DNA of 64,000 nucleotides. It comes from Phytophthora sp. 'mugwort'. Lineage: Eukaryota > Oomycota > Peronosporomycetes > Peronosporales > Peronosporaceae. The notes beneath the pieces are model-generated. The model did not search any database and was not told the DNA's origin. It worked only from the letters and a program-made list of their open reading frames with translations. Within the stretch, counting starts at the first letter, position 1. Each line of letters opens with the position of its first letter. The DNA lies in assembly GCA_033558025.1 (NCBI GenBank), contig JAUCEF010000013.1, forward strand, positions 3,279,001-3,343,000, given 5' to 3'. Positions 31,018-41,465 of this stretch are shown piece by piece. A program made the translations under genes and the position numbers.

Positions 31018-33261
31018 CTAGACGAGCGACGAGAACGAGTCCTCGGAGATACGCTGCATGCCTTCGACGCTGTGCGACTTGACCATGGAGACCATGTTGT
31101 CCTTAGCTGTGCGTAGGAACAGCATTCCGAGGAAAGAAAACTGAGTAAATAGCGTCGCAAACTCGGCTTCGTTCACCGACCAAGACGAGTCATCTGAAGC
31201 TTCGACAGCTTTCTGCTGCTTGTCCTCCTCTTCGTCAACATACTTGAAAAAGACCTCAACGAGCGGTTCCGGACACTCGAGCTTTAAGAACGCGACGGCA
31301 AAGTGTTCACGAGTAAGTGTCGGCGTCTTGACACCTTCCTCATTTAATTCACTCTTCTTTTCGAGCGAATTCATCTTCCGTATTGCCGAGAAAACCATCG
31401 TTGCAAATGACTCATGATGGTTCCGCAACGCTCGCACGCCCGCGCAGAAGTCGCTAGCGTTGATGAAGCCGTCGTGATCTTGGTCCAGAAACTGCACAAA
31501 GGATTTCTCGTCGATATACGGCGAAAGGCCAAGCCCCTTGGCAATCACATGCGCACCACGCAGCGGGATGCGGTTGTGACCTTCCACACACAGCTGCCGG
31601 ATCATCATCTCGACGGTCTTTTCGTCCACAAGCGCCTGGAAGTCGGCTTCATTGTCGTCGACAAGCATCGACGCCAGGAAAGATCCCATATTCTGAGACT
31701 TGCGGTCAATATTGAACAGTTGCAGCTTCGACATCATGCTGGCAGTAAGATCACGGTCTTCTGCGCGGTCGCCACCCATGTTGTCAACCTCCCGAGTGAT
31801 CCACGGGTGCGCTAGCACCTCGTCTATCGTGATACGGTCCTGTGCGCGTACCTCAAGCATACGCGCCACTAGTTCTTTGGCCGATCCGGAAACCTGCGCC
31901 CAGTCCAGCGGGTCGAATGTAAAATCCCCCCGTGCAATCTTTAGCAAGATTTCCACTTCGGAGTCGCCAAAGAATGGCGGGTATCCAACCAACAGGATGA
32001 ACAAGATGACACCAGTGCTGAATACGTCAGCGGCTTCACTGTACACGTGGGACGAAATAACCTCCGGAGCCATGTACCCGATCGTACCAGCCATGGACTT
32101 GCCTTGATCTAATGGGTTCTGCTTGCCGTTAATCATCCTTGCAAGTCCAAAATCCGTGAGTAAAATCTTTGAGTCGGGATCTTCTGAAGAAAACAGGATA
32201 TTTTCCGGTTTAATATCCAAGTGGAGGATATTATGCGCATGCAGAGCCTGCAAAGCCGACGCGAGCTGACGCATAATGTTGGCGGCGTCCCTCTCCGAGT
32301 ACTTGCCGCGCTGCACCACTCGGTCGTAGAGTTCTCCACCCGTGCACATTTCCTGGATAATGTAGACCTTCTGGTGCTCCTCATACACCTTGTGGATTTT
32401 AATGAGGTTGGGGTGCTTAATGTTGTTCGTGATGTTGCGTAGAATCTCCACCTCCGCCACCACTTGCTCGCGATGACGGAATTTGGCCACGTCCAGCACT
32501 TTAACTGCGTACACTGTGCCGTCCCGTTCATCCTCTAGTTTCTGTACGACGCCGTTGCCTCCTACGCCCAGTACTGCACCGAGCTTGTAGTGTCGTAACC
32601 ACACCAAAATGTCGATGCAGTCTGACAGCGCCACGAGCCATCGCTGCTTGGTGGCGGCATCTCTCGCTCTCAGCATCCAGGGTTTCTCCTCGAGCGCCGG
32701 TGTGATGCTCAGTGTATTTGCGTCCACGTCCTCCAGCTTTGCGTCGGCCGTGAGCATAACCTTCCGCTTGGGTTTGCTGTTCCTCTTAATGCCACTAGCA
32801 GTCGCCGTAGTGGCACTGAAGGCTCCCGCATCCTCATAGTAGGCGAGCTGTCGTCCGTCCAGCTCCACAAAGCGCAGTTTCCACTTTTTGCGCCACCGAA
32901 AGCCGCGCTTCTCGAGCGAGCCGGAAACCACGGGCGCCTTGACCCAGAGCTCCTGACCGCCGTGTCTCTCTGTGATGGTGTGAGGCAGCGTCAACGGCCG
33001 GCCGCTGTCACTCTTGCTACTAGAAGATGAACAAATTTTGTCATTCAAATGCTTCGTGAGTCTGCAGTATTTATCGTCGGGTGTGACCGAGTGCCTCGAG
33101 ACGCTATTGGGAGAGTGTTTGCTGCGTCGGAAGAGACTGTGTCGCGGACTGGCCGCGTGTTGCGGGGACTCGCCGAGCGTGAGGCCGCTGGACGAGCTCA
33201 GTTCTTTTTCCATCGCGTCCTGAACATGCCGTTGCTGATGGTGCCGCGCTGCGAACGTCAT
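31018..33261 (-). CDS. PH domain / CaMK-type kinase with C-terminal EF-hand
   Basis: Single-exon, 747 residues from the first ATG at 33261; the frame is open to 33351 without ATG. A PH domain at about 112-220 (SGSLEKRGFRWRKKWKLRF) should bind phosphoinositides. A Ser/Thr kinase follows at about 226-490, with loop GVGGNGVV, lysine in YAVKVLD, HLDIKPEN (Leu in place of the usual Arg of HRD), DFGLA and GYMAPEV. The C-terminus is helical with one good EF-hand loop (DQDHDGFINASDF, near 597) and weaker ones, the layout of calcium-dependent kinases. PH-kinase fusions of the CaMK class are known in oomycetes. It probably couples membrane lipid and calcium signals. Upstream of the ATG lies a short GCTGTT repeat (about 33,303-33,325). 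Confidence 0.87.
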   Translation of the reverse strand: MTFAARHHQQRHVQDAMEKELSSSSGLTLGESPQHAASPRHSLFRRSKHSPNSVSRHSVTPDDKYCRLTKHLNDKICSSSSSKSDSGRPLTLPHTITERHGGQELWVKAPVVSGSLEKRGFRWRKKWKLRFVELDGRQLAYYEDAGAFSATTATASGIKRNSKPKRKVMLTADAKLEDVDANTLSITPALEEKPWMLRARDAATKQRWLVALSDCIDILVWLRHYKLGAVLGVGGNGVVQKLEDERDGTVYAVKVLDVAKFRHREQVVAEVEILRNITNNIKHPNLIKIHKVYEEHQKVYIIQEMCTGGELYDRVVQRGKYSERDAANIMRQLASALQALHAHNILHLDIKPENILFSSEDPDSKILLTDFGLARMINGKQNPLDQGKSMAGTIGYMAPEVISSHVYSEAADVFSTGVILFILLVGYPPFFGDSEVEILLKIARGDFTFDPLDWAQVSGSAKELVARMLEVRAQDRITIDEVLAHPWITREVDNMGGDRAEDRDLTASMMSKLQLFNIDRKSQNMGSFLASMLVDDNEADFQALVDEKTVEMMIRQLCVEGHNRIPLRGAHVIAKGLGLSPYIDEKSFVQFLDQDHDGFINASDFCAGVRALRNHHESFATMVFSAIRKMNSLEKKSELNEEGVKTPTLTREHFAVAFLKLECPEPLVEVFFKYVDEEEDKQQKAVEASDDSSWSVNEAEFATLFTQFSFLGMLFLRTAKDNMVSMVKSHSVEGMQRISEDSFSSLV

Positions 33262-34690
33262 CGTCAATGGGCGATTTGTATGCTGGGTATTAATTAATGG
33301 TAATGCTGTTGCTGTTGCTGTTGCTATGCAAGTTGCGGAATGACCGACCACCCTCTGTGAACCTTACAGTTTACCGGATGCCTTTTCTGTAACATTCATT
33401 CAGTCGCAAGGCGCGACAGGCATAGTATCCGCCACGCCTGTTGATGTCCATCGCACATGGCCGTGATCGTCACCAAAGAGGTAGTACACCCTTTCTCGTG
33501 GCTAGTTTCATGCGCGAAACTGGCTTGATTCTATTTTGGACTGTGAAAAACACCTCATGCAATGGTTAGCACCTCAAACGCCTCACCAAAGCACACTCCG
33601 ATACCAGGTTCTGCTTGGTGTGCAGATGATGACGCGCAGGCCTCGACTTTGCAAGTGAAACTCGTTGCCAGCGAAACGACGCCGAGCTATTAAAGACAAG
33701 AAACACGCGCGAGAAACTTCAAACTTCAAACGCGAGTTACGCACGCTGACAACGAGTCGCGGTGGCACTGCCGCTGGCAGCGGACATGCTACCCTCCCTC
33801 ACTTCTCAGTGCGACGTTACGGCCGTTCTTCGGAATGGCTTCGAGTACAGTGCATACTGTATGTCCATGAACTAGGGTCACCGCGTATCTTCTGCTCGAA
33901 TGACCACTGCCCGACCCTGTGTTACCGGCGATGGCGTGGGCGCCTCGCTCATGGCGAACATTACCCCTCGCGCAAGTTGCCCTCGGCCCATGATGTCACC
34001 GCCGGAAGGCTTTCTGGCCCCTATTGGATGTTTCAATGGAATGTTTGTGGCGGCAACGTCTGCACCGGATTTATACAGTTGGGACGCCCGGAAGGGCTGT
34101 AAATTTGTCGGAGAAAGCTTAACTTGCATTGTAATATGAAGCGAGTCAAACGCGTTGAATGAGCCACTACGCTCCATTCGATTTGCTTCAAGTTGCCATC
34201 TACTGTCGTTCGCACAATCCGATCAGCGATTACGAGAGATACAGATCCACCTACCCGGATCCTGCCCTCATCCGTGTATGCCGCAAATCCGCCGGCGGTG
34301 GCTTTGAGCCAGCGCAAGTTCATCCACGGCAACAGGCATACATGTACCGTACAACCGAGAAACACTCGCAGATCGCCGCGTACGGACCCAAACGGTCAGG
34401 ATTTGCTCCAAACGGCGGTCGATGCGGGTGCGCCTGCGTGACGCCCCGCAGTCGTGATCCCCGTCTTCGCCGCCTGCAAACCTGAAGTTGCTGGGCTGTC
34501 GTGCAGCGAAATCGCTAGTGAAAAGCGTGACAAGCGTGTGTCTGTCGAGCGCTTGGACCCTTTTGATCACCTCTTCATCGATGGGACGGCAGGTTGCGTG
34601 TCCTTTGCTGCGCAAGTACATGTACATGGTACATGTATGCGGCAATCGCAGCTTATGTTGACGCGAGACTGGATTGCACCCCTGCGCGCT
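33262..34690. other. 1.4-kb spacer, no supported gene
   Basis: It should hold the promoter of the PH-kinase gene and the 3' end of the LRR-IQ-WW gene, both on the minus strand. Minus-strand frames at 34,645-34,268, 34,365-34,033 and 34,177-33,878 overlap in different phases; I could not join them by introns and recognise nothing in them. TACATGTA occurs at 34,339-34,346, 34,617-34,624 and 34,630-34,637; the last two form an inverted repeat (TACATGTAC, ATG, GTACATGTA). Confidence 0.4.
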
Positions 34691-37600
34691 TCATGTCGCC
34701 GACGCGTGCCGGCATTCGGTCGTCTGGGCGTTGAAATAGTACGCCTTACCCGTGACGGGGTCGTAGAATTCCGCCAGGCCTGCTCCGTCCACCGCCGAGA
34801 TTCGCGGCGTCTCGAACGCGTCGGGTCGCTCTGTTCGGCTCTGGTTAGTCTGCGCGTTGTAGTAGTAGTAGCTTCCGCTCGCCGCGTCAAAATATTTGGC
34901 CCAGCCCGGGAGATACCTCTCGTCCTCCTCACGCACGGTCACGAAGCCCATTGGACGAACGAACACGCTCTCCATCGTCCAGCGATTGTAGTAATATGGA
35001 CAGCCGCTGTGTGGGTCCAGGTGCTTCTCCCATTCGTCCTGCGCCGCACTGGTCAACGGGGTTGCTGCTGCCGAAGGCGAGATGCGCGGCGTCGCGTAGG
35101 TCGCTGGTCGATCAAAGGTACTTGCCAGCGTCTTGATGTTGTAATAGTAGTGCACACCCTGCATCTCGTCATAGTACTTAATCCACTCGGCTGCAACTGA
35201 AGCTTCACCGCCACTCGACTGCATGACGAACCCTTCCGGTGCGTCATACGCGTTCTCCCCCGTCTCGCGGTTGTAATACCACGCTCGTCTGGTGTCGGGG
35301 TCTACGTATCGCTCCCAGGCGCCCTGCACCTCGTCGGGACGGCGACGCGGGTGCGTCCGAAACCCCCACCCATCTATCTCATCCTGCTCGATCTCCGATG
35401 GCCAGCGAGACGGGAACTCCCAGTCACCGTAGTCCATTCGTCGATTGTAATAATCGTAGAGCGCTCGGAACTCGTGCAGTTTCCTTCGACCACCGGAATG
35501 AACGTGGGCCCAGCACTAAGTAGCACACGGTAACGAGTGCAACTTCGAGATGAGCAACACGATGCCGACGCGAGGATAATATAAAAATAATATAAAAATA
35601 TCCCTCGAAAAAAATAAACACTTACCACACCGCAAAACATCTCACCGCAATCCTTGCACTCCATCGTCGCCTCGCTCGTTGGTTCTACACGACAAACAAA
35701 GAGAGAGCAACCTAATAAGTCTCACAACCAGCTTCTACTACACAACAGATTGCTCAATCGCACCGCAATTCTCGCAAAGAGGCTTTGGTAGCAGGTCAAG
35801 TACGTCTTGAGGCCGTCGGAACCGCACTTCGCCCGTGACTCGATTCTACGAGTCAAACAAATTATGAGTGATCCACCCAAACCGTTTTGACAAGGCCACG
35901 TTGATTCCCAGAAAACTCACATAGTAAAACTTTTCGCCATTTTCAGGACGAATGATCTCTTTCCAGCGCTTCTTCTTGTTCAACTGTGCTTCTCGATACT
36001 TTTCTCGCCCCTTCCGTCCACGATAATGAGCCTGCACGAACGTCACGGCGTGGTTACGGACTTTCAGTAGCTGTGCAATTGTCTCCATAGCCGTTAGCTT
36101 AATCGATTGAGCCTCCAATCTGCCGTGCCGACCACGCCAATTTGTCTGCACCATCAACGCCGCATCAACGAGCTTTTGCTGCTGCAAGTTTCTCGCTAAC
36201 CGCATCAAATTCACCTCTAGCCTTGCTCTCCGGCGCTTCCAAGCAGCTTGAAGTCTCACCGCAGCCTCATTTTCACACTTCTTCTGCCGTACCATCACTA
36301 TCATTTGATTGGCTTGGTTCCTTTTCTTCGCGCGCCAACCTTTTTGAATCCGAGTGGCAGCACCGTTCACCTCCGCTACGTACCCTCGCATCGCACGGAG
36401 CTCTTTCCTTGCTTTATGTCTCCGTGTATGACACTGCAATATCCTAGCAGCTCGCTCTCGTCGTTTCTCCTCGTTCTGCAGTTCTTCACGTCTCAAATTC
36501 GCTGCCCGACGTGCAATCCGAACACGATAAATGCTCTGCAATTGTCTGGCGGCCTCAAACTCCTCGCGGTCTTTGGCAAGCTTCGCTGCAAGGAGAAAAG
36601 TCGTTCGCTCCCGTCCTTTCTTGCCTCGCCAGTGCCTCTGGATCCGGATGGCACAGCGTCGTAGCTTATCCTCATATGCTAGACGGCTCAGATGTCTCCC
36701 CTGAAGTCTCTCTCGTAGTCGTTTCTTTCGCCAGGACGCTTGAATCGTTCGAACCGCGAGCAGTATTTCGTCCTGATGGCGAAGCGCACGCAAATGTTCG
36801 GCTTCACGTCTCGCGAGAAGCTGTCGATACGCCCGTTGGATTCTTGAGGCAGCCTCCGTCTCCTTGTACAGTTGAATCCGCAAGATGACAGTATACTTTC
36901 GTGCTTGGCGTCCGCGGTATACACTTTGCAGGCGTGTAGCCACCCATAGAATCAAGCGCTCTTCTCGCTTCAGTCGTGCGATCCGCCGAGCCACCCGAGC
37001 TCTGTACATACATTGGATTTGAACTGCAGCTCGCCAACAACTACCGTATTCCTCGATAACTAGCCAGTCCTCTGCACGATGACGAGGTGTCATGCCTTTG
37101 AAGTGGTCGTTGCTGGTGTAGACTGCAAACTTCCAGGACGAGGCAAGCGATTGGAGTGAGAAGGAGCGAATCTTCGGACAACCTGTGAGATCTAGCAGCA
37201 TTAGCTTTAAGCATTTCTGGGCCAACCACGATATCCCAGTCTCGGTAATGTCCGCCACGTTTCGAAGCCACAAACTGCGCAGAGTTTTAGCCATTGCAGC
37301 TTCAGAAAGTGCCAAGAGACCCATGTCCGTGATCCCTGCACAACCAGAGACGTCAAGCTCACGAAGTAATGGGTAATACTTGCTGACCCACTTGAGCGTC
37401 ACATCCGACACGTTTGTGCCATGGAGACGGAGGATGCGGAGCTGGTTCGATGCATTTCCCAGTGGATTGTTTCTTATGGGAGAAGTTAATTGCTGGTGAT
37501 GGTGGTGACCATGCCGATGACATCCAAGAAACGCTTGATCCGTCACTAGATGACACTCCGTCACATTAAGCGACGCTAACTTGCCGCAGTGGCCCAGGAT

Positions 37601-39326
37601 TTCGCTCACTCCGATACTCGTGACACGATAGCAACCTGAGAGCATCAGAGACGAAAGCTCAGAATAGGAGGTGGCTATGCAATGCAGTGTTCCATCAGAA
37701 ATCGCTCCACAATTGGACAAGTCGAGATGCTGCATCTTCGGACATCCAGCGGCCAGTGCGGCAATACCTTGTCGGTACACACCGTCCACGCCTGTAGTGC
37801 TGCCACTGTGTAAATCTGAGAGCAATGGAAGCCCCTCAGCATCTAGATATGCCAACTCCGGACAGCCCAGTGATACATGGCGGATCCCCTGATCCGATAC
37901 TCTGGCGCAATGTCGAATATTGAGATGCTTAAGCTGAAGCATCCCTTCACTGATTGCACGCAGTGATAGATCCGTGAGGGCTGTGCAGCCTGATACGTCG
38001 AGACAGGTTAAAGCATTGCAACCAGATGCCAACCAGTCCATGCCAACGTCGCTAACCATCTCACAGCCTGAGAGGATCAGTGTCTGGAGCACTAAGCAGT
38101 TTTCTGCCAGCGATAGCAACGAAATATCGTTGAGCTTGTATTGAAGATCAAAGCGCGCCAAGTCAAGTACCTCCAGACGGTTGACACCTCCCGAGTTTGC
38201 TAACGCCACGACACCAGAATCTGAAAGCTGACGGCAGCCTCGAAGCTTCAATTGCCGTAGCTTGCAGCAATTTTTACCCAGATATAGCAGCACATTGTCG
38301 GTCACAGTCGCACAAAATGAGAGGTCGAGTGTCTCGAGCGTAGAGCACGCCTGGAAGACACGCAATAGTGAATAATCCGGAACGCGATTACATCCGGCGA
38401 TCGCTAGTGCTGTCCATGAATGAAAAGACAGAAATAATCATAAAATGTTTAGAACGACAATTGAATAATTGTGATAGGAACAACAATAATCTTTACTGCT
38501 CACACCGAAGTGGGAGTCGTAACTCTCCGATGCAGCTGAGAGCAGGACTCTGCAATGCTGTGATATAGCTGAGGTTAAGAGACTCGAGACTTCGACAGCA
38601 GCTCACGATATGGACAATGCCAGCATCTGTCAGCTGAAAGGAACATATCGAAATGATTAAGCATTTGAAGCAGTTAAGCAGCCATCTCCATTCCTGTAGG
38701 TCCCAACTTACCTTAAATGCCCGCTCCAGATTGAGCTGCTTCAGTTCTGGACAAGCCGTGGCAATTAAATGTGCAGTCTTGTCCGTGATCTAGTAGCGCA
38801 GCATGACAATTATTAATTTTTGTTAGTTATAAATGCAAAAAACAGAATTTTCTAGTGTTACCTGGTCGGCCCCAGACAGGTTGAGTCGAACTATGGGCTG
38901 TAGCTTTGGCCGCGCTAGACTCGACGCGTCATTAAAAGCTATAGCAGACGGAAGCAAATCTGCTAACTGGTTTGATTGCAGCTGAAGGCGTAGAGGACTC
39001 ACCAATCCGGAACTGACGGAGCTGCGAGATAGTGTCGCCAGGCACGCATCGGACGCTACCACGGACCAGATCTATGAAAGAAGGCAGCAAATAATGATCA
39101 TTTGCCAGTAGCTATTCTCACGTTTTCAAGGGGGACTTACTGACAAGTCTAGTTCGGTCCCAGTGAGCACTTCATCTGGTATCTCCGTATAGGTAAAGAC
39201 CGTTGCAAGTTCAGCAACCGTGTGAGGTTGGTTCCAATGGGCGCCAGGTCCTCGCTTCTCAGGAGAAAGTGCGCTTAAACGTATTCCGTCGTGTGCCTTC
39301 CGCACGCGGGTCTTCTTGCTGGTCAT
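34691..39326 (-). CDS. LRR / 11 IQ motifs / WW / B-box / WW-repeat multidomain protein
   Basis: Eight exons by my reconstruction: 39326-39141, 39071-38862, 38789-38712, 38633-38504, 38409-35921, 35845-35764, 35684-35626 and 35515-34691. The seven introns (69, 72, 78, 94, 75, 79 and 110 bases) have GT-AG ends and matching phases; total 1353 codons, 1352 residues. Domains: AMN1/F-box-type leucine-rich repeats (about 110-655), eleven IQ motifs for calmodulin or myosin light chains (about 659-1000, e.g. AAVQIQCMYRARVARR), and a WW-like module completed across intron 5 (GEKFYY joined to NRVTGEVRF). Then a B-box-like zinc finger completed across introns 6 and 7 (CENC, ECKDCGEMFCGVCW, HVH) and four or five WW-like repeats to the end. 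No F-box is seen. A scaffold or ubiquitin-ligase-adaptor role is only a guess. Automated calls may split this locus in two near 35,850. Confidence 0.8.
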
Positions 39327-39506
39327 GAAGGTTACAAGTAAACTGACAGGTCCCTCGCAGCCAAATATATGGTCGAAACTCCAATTCGTTCACACAAAGA
39401 ACAGCTTTGCAAAAACTTTTTTTTTATTCACCCTACCCATAATAATCGTATCAACAGACAACCATTGCACTTTGTTCGCGCGAAAAGCAAGGAACTTAGC
39501 AGAGAG

Positions 39507-41465
39507 CTACCCTCGAGACAAGGAAATGCTCTCAAACGACGAGTGCCGCTGGATGCTGGTAATGTCCACCCCGTGGCTGTCGAACACGGCGCCATCAAGC
39601 AGCTCATCATCAGCGTCGAAGCGCACCATTCCGAACTCCATCCACTGCATGACCGTCACGTAGGCAACGATGTTAACTAGACTAAGCGCGCCCAGCGTCC
39701 AGTACATGTACTCGAAATGGCCGTCGTTCAGGTCGTCCGTGATATAGTTATCGAAGAGCAGTGTGAACGTTGACGTCAAATTACTTCCCATGGCAACCAT
39801 AAACAGATTGATAGCCTGACATGTGCTCTTAAGATACACAGGCACCTCTGTGTAGAACAGCTCGTAAGCTGTCACGTTGATCAGGCATTCGGCCACAGCA
39901 ATGAGCACATACATGGGGATTGCATACGCCCAATACGTGTGATTCATCGGTTCGCTCGAGCCGTTGTTCGGGATGGTCTGAAGTGTTCCATTCACGTCCA
40001 GATACACAATTTCGCCGCTGTTCCGTCGAATGATCTCAAAGAATCCCGACCAAATCATCGTCAACATCGCCACAATGAGCCCCGTAAGCACTTTTCCAAA
40101 TGCACTTGGTGGTCGTCCAAAGATCCTTCCCCATAGTGGATACACAAACCCATCAAGCAGAGGAATCAACAAAATGATCGTTAGTGGATCGAAGATACCT
40201 AGACTAGCACCGGGGATCTGAATGGCGTCATAGTCACTGTCGTCGTCGGCGCCGACGCGGAGATCGCACTGCTGAGCAATTGACTGAAAATTGGCATCCA
40301 ACTGGTCGTATGCGCACTCCCACATGATCATGAAGGACGCGAAGGGCAGCACCCGGATGACCATTTTAATTTCGTCCACTGTTTCGTCATTATATTTGCC
40401 GCCGTTCGACGCCTTCGACTTGTCCATGTAGGCTGTGTTCATGCCGTAGCGGATCCACGCATACATGCCGAATGCACAGCACAGTACCACCAAGTACGAC
40501 AGATACTGTCCGACCGAGAGCCAATCCGACAAAAAGGACGCCAACAGATTCAACGGGAACGCCGCACCGAACGCAACCAGCCCGTAGTACAACATCCTGG
40601 CCTCGTAGCTAAATGCACAATTGCCCTTCACGATCGTACACAACTTGGTGAGCGCACTATCCTGCGGCGCGAAATGCACATATCGGGGCGACCCAAAGAG
40701 GAACAGCACATAAGCAAACACCATGACGCCTCCGCAGATAAAGAAGTTGGCAAAGTAGCCGTAGTCCTTGGAGATGGCCCCCGTGCCTTCCACACAGAGC
40801 ACCGAGAGGTAACCGTACGAGAAAATAGCGCCAAGATTAATGACGATGTAGAAGTAGCTGAAGAAGTGCTCCTTCTGGGTGACCTCATTAGGGTCGTTGG
40901 GGTCGAACTGGTCCGCGCCGAAGGTGATGACGTTGGCCTTGATAGCTCCAGTGCCCATCGCTACGCCGGCAAAGAGACCGATGTGGCAGAGAATGTTGGC
41001 AACCAGGTGGTTGCCGTGCTCGGGTTCCATGAACTTGGGATGAGCTGAGACCGTAACGAGGAAAGCGCCGAGCGTGTACCAGACCCCAAAGACCCAGAGC
41101 GTCTTGAAGCGACCCCACTTCTCATCTGCGATGTAGCCGCCCAGTAGCGGTGACAGGTAACAGATGGAGGTCCACGTGCTCTTAAGAGAGTTGGAGCCGA
41201 CCTGCGACCAGCCGAGCTTGCCCATGAAGTTCTTAAGACCCTGGTTAATGCCATAGTAGCTCACGCGCTCAGCAAACTCGAGGATGAGGATGAAACTGCA
41301 CACATGGAGCAGTACGTTCTGGAAGCGGCGATTGCGCTGTTCCCATGGGCCTTCAATGAAGTAGGAGGACGACGCGCTGGGCGTGCTGCCCTGCTCGTCC
41401 AGACTGGACGTGAGAGGCGAGCCCATCGCCGACTTGGAGTGCGTAGAAGACTGCGAGTCCAGCAT
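39507..41465 (-). CDS. POT/PTR-family proton-coupled oligopeptide transporter
   Basis: Single-exon, 652 residues from the first ATG at 41465; the frame is open to 41540 without ATG. The family imports di- and tripeptides (or nitrate and other small solutes) with protons across the plasma membrane. The diagnostic ExxER motif is present in helix 1 (EFAERVSYYG), followed by the helix 2-5 signature (GGYIADEKWGRFKTLW and FSYFYIVINLGAIFSYGYL). About 12 membrane helices can be traced. A long loop with acidic residues (VGADDDSDYD) sits in the second half, and a glycosylation-like NGT / NNGSS / NHT loop lies near 485-500. A Ser-rich N-terminal tail of about 45 residues is cytosolic. It reads in the same direction as the LRR-IQ-WW gene downstream. 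Confidence 0.9.
   Translation of the reverse strand: MLDSQSSTHSKSAMGSPLTSSLDEQGSTPSASSSYFIEGPWEQRNRRFQNVLLHVCSFILILEFAERVSYYGINQGLKNFMGKLGWSQVGSNSLKSTWTSICYLSPLLGGYIADEKWGRFKTLWVFGVWYTLGAFLVTVSAHPKFMEPEHGNHLVANILCHIGLFAGVAMGTGAIKANVITFGADQFDPNDPNEVTQKEHFFSYFYIVINLGAIFSYGYLSVLCVEGTGAISKDYGYFANFFICGGVMVFAYVLFLFGSPRYVHFAPQDSALTKLCTIVKGNCAFSYEARMLYYGLVAFGAAFPLNLLASFLSDWLSVGQYLSYLVVLCCAFGMYAWIRYGMNTAYMDKSKASNGGKYNDETVDEIKMVIRVLPFASFMIMWECAYDQLDANFQSIAQQCDLRVGADDDSDYDAIQIPGASLGIFDPLTIILLIPLLDGFVYPLWGRIFGRPPSAFGKVLTGLIVAMLTMIWSGFFEIIRRNSGEIVYLDVNGTLQTIPNNGSSEPMNHTYWAYAIPMYVLIAVAECLINVTAYELFYTEVPVYLKSTCQAINLFMVAMGSNLTSTFTLLFDNYITDDLNDGHFEYMYWTLGALSLVNIVAYVTVMQWMEFGMVRFDADDELLDGAVFDSHGVDITSIQRHSSFESISLSRG

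Noticed and set aside
33878..34645. Possible small minus-strand gene before the PH-kinase promoter
   Set aside because: Three overlapping frames could not be joined with phase-correct introns; the best candidate intron led into a stop.
35846..38365. LRR-IQ protein as a separate gene ending at 35,846
   Set aside because: The last 25 codons are intron sequence (GTGAGT to GACTCGTAG); splicing it out completes a WW-like domain and continues the frame.
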